Shown piece after piece: positions 1 through 6,070 of a DNA stretch of 6,843 bases. Origin of the DNA: DATLFQ01 sp035540915. GTDB lineage: Bacteria > Actinomycetota > Acidimicrobiia > Acidimicrobiales > GCA-2861595. How positions within the stretch are numbered: the first letter of the stretch is position 1; each line of letters opens with the position of its first letter. Position numbers and translations under genes: made by a program. The DNA lies in contig DATLFQ010000151.1 of NCBI GenBank assembly GCA_035540915.1, positions 1 to 6,843 on the forward strand, read 5' to 3'. The notes beneath the pieces were generated by a model. The model ran no database searches. It was given only the letters and a program-made list of their open reading frames with translations, and was not told the DNA's origin.

Positions 1-1428
1 GTCGACGCGTGCCTTCTCGACGTTCAGGATCTTTCCGCGGATCGGCAGGATCGCCTGGTACGCCGGGTTTCGCGCCTGGACGGCCGACCCGCCGGCCGAG
101 TCGCCCTCCACGATGAACAGCTCGGCCTCGCGCGGGTCGCGCGTCTGACAGTCCCGCAGCTTGCCCGGCATGCCGGCGCCCTCCAGCGCCGACTTGCGGC
201 GGATGACGTTCCGGGCCTCCTGGGCGGCCGAGCGCGCCCGGGCCGCCTGGACGCTCTTCGTCAGGATCTGGCGGGCCTCGGCCGGGTGCTCCTCGAGCCA
301 CTCGGCCAGCTTCTCGTTGGTCGAGCGCTCGACCAGCGATCGCATGGAGACGTTGCCCAGCTTGGACTTGGTCTGGCCCTCGAACTGCGGTTCACGAAGG
401 CGCACCGCGATGAGCGCGGTAAGGCCCTCGCGTATGTCCTCGCCCTGCAGGTTGGCGTCCTTCTCCTTCAGCAACCCCTTGGCCCGGGCGTACTTGTTCA
501 CCACGTTGGTGAGAGCCTTCTTGAAGCCCTCCTCGTGCATGCCGCCCTCGCGGGTGGCGATGCCGTTCGCGAAGCTGTGGAGGCCCTCGTTGAAGCCGGT
601 GTTCCACTGGAGGGCGACCTCGACCTCCTGGTCCTCCTCGGTCTGCTCGAAGAAGGCGACCTTCTTGAACAGGGCGTCCTTCGAAGCGTTGAGGTGGCGG
701 ACGAAGTCGACGATGCCACCGCTGTAGCGGAAGGTGGCCTCCTGCTCGTGGCCCGGCCGCTCGTCCCGGAAGCGGATTTCGAGGCCCTTGTTGAGGAAGG
801 CCATCATCTGCAGCCGCTCGAGGATGGTCTGGGCGCGGAACTCGACCTCCTCGAAGACCTGCGGGTCGGGCCAGAAGCTGACCGTCGTGCCGGTCCGCCC
901 CCGGGGCGCCCGGCCGACCACCTCGAGCTTGCCCCGCGGCTTGCCGCCCTGGCCGAACTCCATGCGGTGGCGGTCGCCGTTCTGGTCCACCTCGACGACC
1001 AGGCGGGTCGACAGCGCGTTGACCACCGAGACGCCCACGCCGTGCAGCCCGCCCGACACCTTGTAGCCGGCGCCCCCGAACTTTCCGCCGGCGTGGAGCA
1101 TCGTCAACGCGATCTCGACCCCGGACTTGTTCTTGTACTGGGGGTGCGGGTCCACGGGAATGCCCCGGCCGTCGTCGGACACCTTCACGCCATTATCGGC
1201 CAGCAAGGTCACGTCGATGCGGGTGCAGTGCCCGGCCATCGCCTCGTCCACCGAGTTGTCGACCACCTCCCACACCAGGTGGTGCAGCCCCGCTGGACCG
1301 GTGGACCCGATGTACATGCCGGGCCGTTTGCGCACGGGGTCGAGACCCTCGAGCACCGTGATGTCCTTGGCGCTGTAGGACCCCGGGCCGGGCGACGCCG
1401 GGCGGCCACCGTCGCCGTTGTGAGCCAT
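1..1428 (-). CDS. gyrB: DNA gyrase subunit B (3' end beyond window)
   Basis: This is the ATPase subunit of type II topoisomerase DNA gyrase, which with GyrA introduces negative supercoils. The frame is open from an ATG at 1428 to the window edge, giving 476 codons with no stop; the family is usually 640-800 residues, so the Toprim domain is cut. Visible in order are RKRPGMYIGS (33-42), the GHKL ATP-binding site with E54, N58 and D85 of DDGRGIP (equivalent to E. coli E42/N46/D73), the ATP-lid region LHAGGKF...GYKVSGGLHGVGVS (111-134), and the Toprim motif EGDSAGGSA (441-449), followed by QAILPIRGKILNVEKAR. The last stretch is GyrB-like. An AAAGG ribosome binding site lies 10 nt before the ATG. 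About 16 residues precede the family's usual start region and look like a disordered tail. The 125-bp gap after the DUF721 gene suggests that gyrB has its own promoter. Confidence 0.98.
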   Translation of the reverse strand, partial: MAHNGDGGRPASPGPGSYSAKDITVLEGLDPVRKRPGMYIGSTGPAGLHHLVWEVVDNSVDEAMAGHCTRIDVTLLADNGVKVSDDGRGIPVDPHPQYKNKSGVEIALTMLHAGGKFGGAGYKVSGGLHGVGVSVVNALSTRLVVEVDQNGDRHRMEFGQGGKPRGKLEVVGRAPRGRTGTTVSFWPDPQVFEEVEFRAQTILERLQMMAFLNKGLEIRFRDERPGHEQEATFRYSGGIVDFVRHLNASKDALFKKVAFFEQTEEDQEVEVALQWNTGFNEGLHSFANGIATREGGMHEEGFKKALTNVVNKYARAKGLLKEKDANLQGEDIREGLTALIAVRLREPQFEGQTKSKLGNVSMRSLVERSTNEKLAEWLEEHPAEARQILTKSVQAARARSAAQEARNVIRRKSALEGAGMPGKLRDCQTRDPREAELFIVEGDSAGGSAVQARNPAYQAILPIRGKILNVEKARVD

Positions 1429-1463
1429 GCGGGCGCGACCTTTCAGGAGCGTTCTCTGCGAGG

Positions 1464-1504
1464 GCGATTCAGGCGAGAAGGTGTTGCGCGGCAGCCTGAA
1501 TTGC
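1464..1504 (-). promoter_or_regulatory. Stem-loop in the gyrB leader
   Basis: An inverted repeat has arms 1464-1474 and 1494-1504. Ten of eleven positions pair, with an uninterrupted 8-bp core (ATTCAGGC/GCCTGAAT), and the loop is 19 nt. It lies 36 nt upstream of the gyrB ATG and just downstream of the candidate start of transcription. No U-tract follows the stem, so it does not look like an intrinsic terminator. It could be a 5'-UTR hairpin or a protein-binding operator; the sequence alone does not decide. Confidence 0.5.
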
Positions 1505-1513
1505 GATGCGCTC

Positions 1514-1522
1514 AGTGTACCA
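1514..1522 (-). promoter_or_regulatory. Candidate gyrB promoter (extended -10)
   Basis: Read leftward, the sequence is TGG followed by TACACT, which fits the extended -10 form TGN-TANNNT used by actinobacterial housekeeping sigma factors. No convincing -35 hexamer is seen at 16-19 bp. A perfect 10-bp palindrome, CCATCGATGG (1520-1529), overlaps the extended part. The leader to the gyrB ATG would be about 78 nt. This is a motif match only. Confidence 0.4.
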
Positions 1523-1553
1523 TCGATGGCCCTCGGACCCGGTGTCCTGAAGC

Positions 1554-1883
1554 TCAACGAGGCGGCCGGACCCGTACCTCGATCCGTTCGGCCACCGGCT
1601 GGCCGGCCAGCTCGGCGGCCCGCCGGAGAATGTCCGGAGCCAGGAAGCGGAGCTCGGTCGCCCACCCCGGCTCGGCGACCGCGACGACGAGCGCGCCGTC
1701 GCGGACGGCCACCGGTCGTGACCGGGTGGCGAGCGCCGGACCGACCACCTCCGCCCACCGGGCGAACACCACCGACAGCACCGGTGGCGGCGGGCTGCCC
1801 AGGCGGCGCGCCACCGCACCGAGACCGGCGGCGAGCCGCTTGGGACCGTCGGAGCCGGCCGTGGGCAGGGGCCGCCAGGTCAT
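1554..1883 (-). CDS. DUF721 / DciA-family protein, probable replicative helicase loader
   Basis: This 109-residue protein belongs to the DUF721 family, whose mycobacterial member (Rv0004, DciA) interacts with the replicative helicase DnaB. The domain covers about residues 14-95: a helical start, then RWAEVVGPALA (42-52; W43, G48), then RDGALVVAV (61-69), then PGWATELRFLAPDILRRAAEL (72-92; W74). This follows the family pattern of W..vvG, dG.L.V.v and W..eL. The ATG at 1883 was chosen because it lies 25 nt past the recF stop and has a GAGGG upstream. An in-frame ATG at 1946 would add 21 residues and overlap recF by 38 bp, and the added residues look unrelated to the domain. The protein is short compared with Rv0004 (about 190 residues), mostly lacking the long N-terminal part. 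Its place between recF and gyrB matches actinobacterial chromosomes. Confidence 0.9.
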   Translation of the reverse strand: MTWRPLPTAGSDGPKRLAAGLGAVARRLGSPPPPVLSVVFARWAEVVGPALATRSRPVAVRDGALVVAVAEPGWATELRFLAPDILRRAAELAGQPVAERIEVRVRPPR

Positions 1884-1908
1884 CGGGCCGGATCCCTCGA
1901 CCAGGGGA

Positions 1909-2982
1909 TCACCGCACCACGCCCTGGCGGACCCGGATGCGGGCATCCGGATGCGCGGTCGGTGGCAGCGGCCCGGCCGTGGTGAGCAGGGCCTGGCCCG
2001 ACGGCAGGTGGGCCAGGAGCGCCTCGCTCCGTTGGGCGTCCAGTTCCGAGAACACGTCGTCGAGCAGCAGGACCGGGGCCGCGTCGGCCACGGCCGTCAC
2101 GACCTGGTGCACCGCCAGGCGGAGGGCCAGCGCGAGCGAACGCTGCTCGCCGCGCGAAGCGTGGGTCCGGGCCGGGAGCCCGTCGATGTGCAGGGCGAGA
2201 TCGTCACGGTGCGGCCCCACGCCGGTGGTGCCCCGGCGGACGTCGTCCCGGCGCGTCGCCGCCAGCGCAGCGGCCAGCGGGCCCTGCCACGACTGGTGGT
2301 AGGCCAGCGTGACCGCCGCCGCGGTCGCCGCCACCTGGTCGTAGGCCTTGGTGACCACCGGCTCCAGGTCGGCGACGAGGGCCTGGCGGGCGGCGACGAG
2401 CGCTTCGCCGGCGCGGGCCAGCTTGTCGTCCCACACGTCCAGCGTCGTGCTCGCCGCCGCGTCGAGCTGGCCGCCGCACTGCTTCAGCAACGCCGCCCGC
2501 TGGCGCAGGACGCGGTCGACCTCGGTCCGCAGCGCGTCGTGGCGGGGGTGGAGAGCCACCAATCCGTCGTCCAGGTACCGGCGCCGTTCCGAGGGCCCGC
2601 CCTGCACCATCACCAGGTCGTCCGGTGCGAACACGCTCACCCGGAAGACGCCCAGCAGGTCCCGGCTGCGGGGCAGCCGCTGGCGGTTGACCAGGACCCG
2701 GTCGCGCTGGCCGGGGCGGATCTCGGCCTCGACCAGCACCGCGCGCCCCCGCTGGTCGGTCTCGGCCCGCACCACCGCCGACGGCCGGCCCCGGCGCACC
2801 AGCGCCTCGCTCGGCGCGCCCCGGAACGAGGCCAGGGTGGCGAGGTAGCCGATGGCTTCCAGCAGGTTGGTCTTGCCGTCCCCGTTGCCGCCCTCCACCA
2901 CCGTCAGGCCGGCGGGCGCCGGGCACACCTCGGCGGTGGCGTAGTTCCGGAAGTCGGTCAGCCACAGGCGCCGCAGGGTCAT
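1909..2982 (-). CDS. recF: DNA replication and repair protein RecF
   Basis: RecF is an SMC/ABC-type ATPase that binds gapped DNA with RecR and helps load RecA at stalled forks. The product is 357 residues, close to the family norm. It shows the N-terminal LTDFRNY (8-14), Walker A GGNGDGKTN (31-39; K37), the ABC signature SRGEQRSLALALRLA (276-290), Walker B VLLLDD (304-309; D308, D309) and the following SELD (312-315). The central region (about 130-240) is the helical arm. The ATG at 2982 gives the expected N-terminus, and no in-frame alternative lies close upstream. There is no clear Shine-Dalgarno sequence, so translation may depend on reading through from dnaN, whose stop is 39 nt upstream. 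The gnd gene found between dnaN and recF in mycobacteria and streptomycetes is absent. Confidence 0.97.
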   Translation of the reverse strand: MTLRRLWLTDFRNYATAEVCPAPAGLTVVEGGNGDGKTNLLEAIGYLATLASFRGAPSEALVRRGRPSAVVRAETDQRGRAVLVEAEIRPGQRDRVLVNRQRLPRSRDLLGVFRVSVFAPDDLVMVQGGPSERRRYLDDGLVALHPRHDALRTEVDRVLRQRAALLKQCGGQLDAAASTTLDVWDDKLARAGEALVAARQALVADLEPVVTKAYDQVAATAAAVTLAYHQSWQGPLAAALAATRRDDVRRGTTGVGPHRDDLALHIDGLPARTHASRGEQRSLALALRLAVHQVVTAVADAAPVLLLDDVFSELDAQRSEALLAHLPSGQALLTTAGPLPPTAHPDARIRVRQGVVR

Positions 2983-3021
2983 GGCGGCGCGGCGGTCACC
3001 CGGTCGTCAGCGGGGCACGGG

Positions 3022-4128
3022 TCACGAGACCCGGACCGGCATGAGGAGGTACAGGAACTCCTCGGCGCCGACGCCCCGCACGACCGCCGGTCGCAGAGCT
3101 CCGGCGATCTCCAGCAGCACCTCGTCGCCGGCCACCGCCTCGACGCCCTCGATCAGGTACGTCGGGTTGAAGGCGACGGTCATGTCGGTGCCCTCGAACT
3201 TGGCGTCCACGTCCTCGCTGGCCTGGCCGACCTCGCTGCTCACGACGCTGAGGTTCATCACCTCCGGCCCGAGGGTCAACCGGGCCGGCGTGGTGGCGTC
3301 CCGGACCAGCAGCTTCACCCGACGCACCGCGTCGAGCAGGGCGTCCTTGGCCACCACCACCCGGTTGGGATAGGAGTCGGGAATGAGCTGGCGGTAGTTG
3401 GGGAACTCGCCCTCGATCAGGCGGGTGGTGAGGCGGGTGGTGCCGACCTGGAAGGTGGCGTCGTGCTCCCCCAGTTGCAGCGTGACCTCGGCGCCCGACG
3501 CCAGCAGGCGCTGCAGCTCGGACAGCGCACGCGACGGGACCAGCACGTGCTGACCCTCGCGCAGGACGCTCGCCCCGGGGATGTCCCGCACCGCCAGCCG
3601 GTAGGAGTCCGTCGCCACCAGGCGCAGCCCGCCGGCCTCGGCCGACATGAGCACACCGGTCAGGATCGGCCGGGCGTCGTCGGACGACGCGGCCCGGACC
3701 ACCTGGCGGAGGGCGTCGGTGAAGGCGGCCGCGTCGAGCGTGACCACGTCGGCGGTCGGGGGCGGCGGGGCCGCGGCCCGCGGGAAGTCGTCGGCCGGGA
3801 AGGTGCGCACCGAGAACTGGGAACGCCCCGAGCTGATGCGGACCTCGTCGTCGCCGGTGTCGAGCACCACCGTGCCGGCGTCGAGCGCTCGCACGATGTC
3901 GGCGGCCAGGCGAGCTGGGACGACGCACACGCCGTCGCCCTCCCCGCCCACGGTCACCTCGGCGGCGATCGTGAGGTCGAGGTCGGTCCCGACGGCGCGC
4001 AGCGCGTCGCCGAGGAGCTCCAGACGCACGCCAGAGAGCACCGACTGGGCACCACCACGGGTGGTGACGGCCCGGCCGGCGGTGGTCAGTGCGTCGACGA
4101 GGGCGTCCCGTTCGCTGCGGAGCCTCAT
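3022..4128 (-). CDS. dnaN: DNA polymerase III sliding clamp (beta subunit)
   Basis: DnaN forms the dimeric ring that tethers DNA polymerase III and other enzymes to DNA. The protein has 368 residues (E. coli 366) and three clamp domains, at about 1-122, 126-250 and 253-368. Diagnostic segments are the N-terminus MRLRSERDAL, PILTGVLM (154-161), ATDSYRLAVRDIPG (172-185), EGEFPNYRQLIP (239-250), AFNPTYLIEGVEAV (319-332) and the C-terminal YLLMPVR (360-366), part of the protein-binding cleft. The ATG at 4128 was chosen over an upstream one at 4272 because clamps begin at this point and a GAGGGG ribosome binding site sits 7 nt before it. The gene follows dnaA by 230 bp and precedes recF, so dnaN and recF are probably co-transcribed. 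Confidence 0.98.
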   Translation of the reverse strand: MRLRSERDALVDALTTAGRAVTTRGGAQSVLSGVRLELLGDALRAVGTDLDLTIAAEVTVGGEGDGVCVVPARLAADIVRALDAGTVVLDTGDDEVRISSGRSQFSVRTFPADDFPRAAAPPPPTADVVTLDAAAFTDALRQVVRAASSDDARPILTGVLMSAEAGGLRLVATDSYRLAVRDIPGASVLREGQHVLVPSRALSELQRLLASGAEVTLQLGEHDATFQVGTTRLTTRLIEGEFPNYRQLIPDSYPNRVVVAKDALLDAVRRVKLLVRDATTPARLTLGPEVMNLSVVSSEVGQASEDVDAKFEGTDMTVAFNPTYLIEGVEAVAGDEVLLEIAGALRPAVVRGVGAEEFLYLLMPVRVS

Positions 4129-4135
4129 GGATGAG

Positions 4136-4141
4136 CCCCTC
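4136..4141 (-). promoter_or_regulatory. Ribosome binding site of dnaN
   Basis: Read leftward this is GAGGGG, 7 nt before the ATG at 4128. It decides the dnaN start in favour of 4128 rather than the more upstream in-frame ATG at 4272. Confidence 0.75.
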
Positions 4142-4195
4142 GGGATACTGGTGCGGTTCTGGTCATGGAGAAACCTGAGTAGTCGTAGTAGGGCG

Positions 4196-4211
4196 TGTGG
4201 ATTGTGGAGGA
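4196..4211 (-). promoter_or_regulatory. Two overlapping weak DnaA-box-like sites (dnaA-dnaN gap)
   Basis: On the minus strand, CAATCCACA (4196-4204) and TCCTCCACA (4203-4211) each differ at two positions from the DnaA box TTATCCACA. They share the ATCCACA/CTCCACA core, are 7 bp apart and point the same way. They lie in the dnaA-dnaN gap, where oriC is found in many actinobacteria. Only two sites and no marked AT-rich unwinding element are visible, so this is a weak candidate. Confidence 0.35.
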
Positions 4212-4300
4212 AGCGGCGTTTGCGCAGGCCGGGCGGGCGGTGGTGCTCCCCAGTCCCGTCCCAGGTTCCCACAGTGCCATGACAGCGCGAGGGACACCGT

Positions 4301-4320
4301 GCCGGCGCCGGCGCCGGCGC
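4301..4320. repeat. GCCGGC hexamer repeat, three copies plus 2 bp
   Basis: This is a perfect run of (GCCGGC)3 followed by GC, in the gap about 40 bp after the dnaA stop. Each unit is its own reverse complement, so the tract can fold on either strand or slip during replication. There is no T-run on either side, so it does not resemble a standard intrinsic terminator. No function can be assigned from the sequence. Confidence 0.8.
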
Positions 4321-4358
4321 TCCCCCGAACTACAACGGTCCGACACACGCCGTCCCTG

Positions 4359-5765
4359 TCAACTTCCGGCCTGGAGCCGGCGGGTCAGCTCGATGACCTG
4401 GTCGTAGATCTGGCGGCGCTCGGCCATGAGGCCGGTGATCTTGCTCACGGCATGGATCACCGTCGTGTGGTCACGGCCCCCGAACTCCCGGGCGATGGTC
4501 GGGTAGCTGTGGTCGGTGAGCTGCCGGCAGACGTACATCCCGACCTGACGGGCCGTCACCAGTGGACGGCGCCGGCTGGGGCTGCGCAGTTCGTCGACGG
4601 TGAAGCCGAACAGGTCGCCGGTGGCGTGCAGGATCATGTCCAAGGTGACCTGGCGGGGCAGGTTGCTGGCCACGACGTCCGCCAGGAGCTTCTCGGTGAG
4701 TGCCAGGGTGAGCGGCTCCTGGTTCAAGATGGCGAAGGCGGTGACCCGGATGAGTGCCCCCTCCAGCTCCCGGATGTTGTCGCGGATGTTGACGCCGATG
4801 AACTCCAGGACCTCGGGGGGCACTGCGATGTTGATGCCTTCGGCCTTCTTGCCGAGGATGGCCAGCCGGGTCTCCAGCTCGGGCGGCTCGATGGCCGTGG
4901 TGATCCCGGCCAGCAGCCGGCTGCGTAGCCGGTCGTCGGTGGTGAGGAACTTCTTCGGGGCCCGGTCGGCGCTGAGCACGATCTGGGTCGAGTTCTGGAA
5001 GTGGGTGTTGAGGGTGTGGAAGAACTCCTCCTGGAACGCCTCCTTGCCCTCCAGCAGGTCGACGTCGTCGACCAGCAGCACGTCGCAGTCGCGGTAGCGC
5101 TGCTTCAGATCGGGCTGGGCCCGCGTCTGGATCGAGTAGATGAACTGGTTGAGGAACGTCTCTGTGGGGACGTAGAGCACCCGGCGGCGGGGGAAGTGCT
5201 CGTGCACGTAGTTCCCGATGGCGTGCAGGAGGTGGGTCTTGCCCAGCCCGGACCCGCCGTAGATGAACAGCGGGTTGTAGGCACTCCCCGGCGTGTCGGC
5301 GACAGCTCGGGCGGCCGCCTCGGCGAAGCGGTTGGAGGAGCCGGTGACGAACCCGCTGAAGGTGTACACCTGGTTCAGGCCCTCTGCGCTCGGGCGGTCG
5401 CCGGGCCGCGAGCCGGACGATCGGCCCGCTTGGCGACCGACGGTGGCGACCGACGGTGGCGCCTCGTCCTCTTCGTCCTCCTCCCCGACGCCGTCGGACA
5501 GTCCCTCCCGCCACCCCTGGGTGTCCACCACCAGGCGGACCTGCACGGGGCAGCCGCTGGCGGACGACAGCTCCTCGGTGAGCACCGGCATGAAGCTCGT
5601 CTCGATGCGCTCCTGCATCAGCGAAGCCGGCACGGCCAGCGTGATCGACTCGCCGTCGGTGCTGGTGGGGTGCACGCCGTGGAACCAGGTGTTCCAGGCG
5701 GCGTCGCCCAGCCGTCGCCGGAGGGAACTGGAGCAGTCGTCCCAAAGCCGGTCTGGGTCCCTCAC
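4359..5765 (-). CDS. dnaA: Chromosomal replication initiator protein DnaA
   Basis: DnaA is the AAA+ initiator that binds DnaA boxes and opens oriC. From the GTG at 5765 it has 468 residues. Domain I covers about 1-82 (DRLWDDC, W24, W27). A short linker with an acidic run (EEDEEDE, 95-101) covers about 83-130. The AAA+ domain begins at NQVYTFSGFV (131-140), with Walker A GGSGLGKTH (170-178), Walker B LLVDD (230-234) and the arginine-finger segment DRLRSRL (278-284). Domain IV carries the DNA-binding signature FGGRDHTTVIHAV (428-440). The GTG was chosen because a GGGGAGG ribosome binding site lies 7 nt before it and domain I starts directly after. The frame stays open upstream to 6194, but that part is not DnaA-like. 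The linker is much shorter than in Streptomyces DnaA. DnaA-box-like sites 26-57 nt upstream suggest autoregulation. Confidence 0.98.
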   Translation of the reverse strand: MRDPDRLWDDCSSSLRRRLGDAAWNTWFHGVHPTSTDGESITLAVPASLMQERIETSFMPVLTEELSSASGCPVQVRLVVDTQGWREGLSDGVGEEDEEDEAPPSVATVGRQAGRSSGSRPGDRPSAEGLNQVYTFSGFVTGSSNRFAEAAARAVADTPGSAYNPLFIYGGSGLGKTHLLHAIGNYVHEHFPRRRVLYVPTETFLNQFIYSIQTRAQPDLKQRYRDCDVLLVDDVDLLEGKEAFQEEFFHTLNTHFQNSTQIVLSADRAPKKFLTTDDRLRSRLLAGITTAIEPPELETRLAILGKKAEGINIAVPPEVLEFIGVNIRDNIRELEGALIRVTAFAILNQEPLTLALTEKLLADVVASNLPRQVTLDMILHATGDLFGFTVDELRSPSRRRPLVTARQVGMYVCRQLTDHSYPTIAREFGGRDHTTVIHAVSKITGLMAERRQIYDQVIELTRRLQAGS

Positions 5766-5772
5766 CGCCTCG

Positions 5773-5779
5773 CCTCCCC
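5773..5779 (-). promoter_or_regulatory. Ribosome binding site of dnaA
   Basis: Read leftward, GGGGAGG lies 7 nt before the GTG at 5765. It is the strongest Shine-Dalgarno match near any possible dnaA start, and it excludes the in-frame GTG codons further upstream, which fall inside the DnaA-box cluster. Confidence 0.75.
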
Positions 5780-5790
5780 GATCCCGCTCG

Positions 5791-5822
5791 GTGTCCACAC
5801 CATGGTCCACAGCTGTGGAGAA
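5791..5822. promoter_or_regulatory. Cluster of three DnaA boxes upstream of dnaA
   Basis: Three sites each differ at one position from the actinobacterial DnaA box TTGTCCACA: GTGTCCACA (5791-5799, plus), TGGTCCACA (5803-5811, plus) and TTCTCCACA (5814-5822, minus). The first two are direct repeats of GTCCACA at a 12-bp period. The second and third face each other across 2 bp and share a perfect 14-bp palindrome, TCCACAGCTGTGGA (5806-5819). The cluster sits 26-57 nt before the dnaA GTG. It probably serves dnaA autoregulation, the origin, or both. Confidence 0.75.
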
Positions 5823-5922
5823 CAGGCGGGCGGCCGGCCCACCCGTCCTCCCTGGTCGGCTCACATGGGCCCCGGGGAAGCGGAGGCCACCCCGACGAGC
5901 CATCATGTTGTCGGGTGGTGGG

Positions 5923-5931
5923 ACCGTAGCA
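5923..5931 (-). promoter_or_regulatory. Candidate dnaA promoter (extended -10)
   Basis: Read leftward, TGC followed by TACGGT matches the extended -10 pattern TGN-TANNNT. No good -35 hexamer is seen upstream. Transcription would start near 5916, giving a leader of about 150 nt that contains the DnaA boxes. The evidence is a single motif match in the intergenic region. Confidence 0.3.
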
Positions 5932-6000
5932 CCAGCCACTCGGCGGCGGCGACGGACGAACACCGGCGGAGGCGACCGACGAGGCCGGCAGCGGGGCGAG

Positions 6001-6029
6001 TTGTCCATCAGGGCGGATGGCTCTAGCCT
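6001..6029 (+). promoter_or_regulatory. Candidate rpmH promoter
   Basis: TTGTCC (6001-6006) and TAGCCT (6024-6029) are separated by 17 bp, matching four of six -35 bases and the actinobacterial TANNNT -10 form. Transcription would start near 6036, about 39 nt before the rpmH GTG. The -35 element lies within TTGTCCATC, a DnaA box with two mismatches, so DnaA could affect this promoter too. The assignment rests on motif and spacing only. Confidence 0.45.
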
Positions 6030-6062
6030 CGGCTGGCGGCCCGGGCCTGAACCGGCAGCCGC

Positions 6063-6067
6063 AGGAG
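6063..6067 (+). promoter_or_regulatory. Ribosome binding site shared by rpmH and probably rnpA
   Basis: AGGAG lies 7 nt before the rpmH GTG (6075), which is ideal, and only 3 nt before the ATG at 6071 that opens the rnpA frame, which is too close for efficient use. If both starts are used, rpmH should be translated far more often than rnpA. Confidence 0.7.
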
Positions 6068-6070
6068 CCG

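Noticed and set aside
1884..1946. An upstream ATG for the DUF721 gene at 1946
   Set aside because: It would overlap recF by 38 bp, and the extra 21 residues look like recF read in another frame. The ATG at 1883 fits the gene spacing.
286..4134. A 1282-codon open frame on the plus strand, antisense to gyrB, DUF721, recF and dnaN
   Set aside because: It crosses four well-supported genes and their gaps, its translation is low-complexity (rich in Val, Leu, Gly, His, Arg, Gln), and no domain is recognisable. At this G+C, frames opposite real genes often lack stops.
4129..4272. An upstream ATG for dnaN at 4272, adding 48 residues
   Set aside because: Clamp proteins begin at the sequence starting at 4128, which has its own GAGGGG. 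The added residues have no counterpart in the family.
4265..4273. GTTCCCACA as a DnaA box
   Set aside because: It has three mismatches to the consensus, which is too weak in a sequence of this length.
4301..4320. The GCCGGC tract as an intrinsic terminator for dnaA
   Set aside because: No T-run follows on either strand, so it is reported only as a repeat.
5001..6026. Long plus-strand frames opposite dnaA and through the intergenic region
   Set aside because: They are antisense to a certain gene, have no recognisable domain, and have no suitable ribosome binding site.
6017..6070. An ATG at 6017 as the rnpA start
   Set aside because: It lies upstream of or within the candidate rpmH promoter (-10 at 6024-6029), so it would not be in the transcript, and it has only a weak ribosome binding site.
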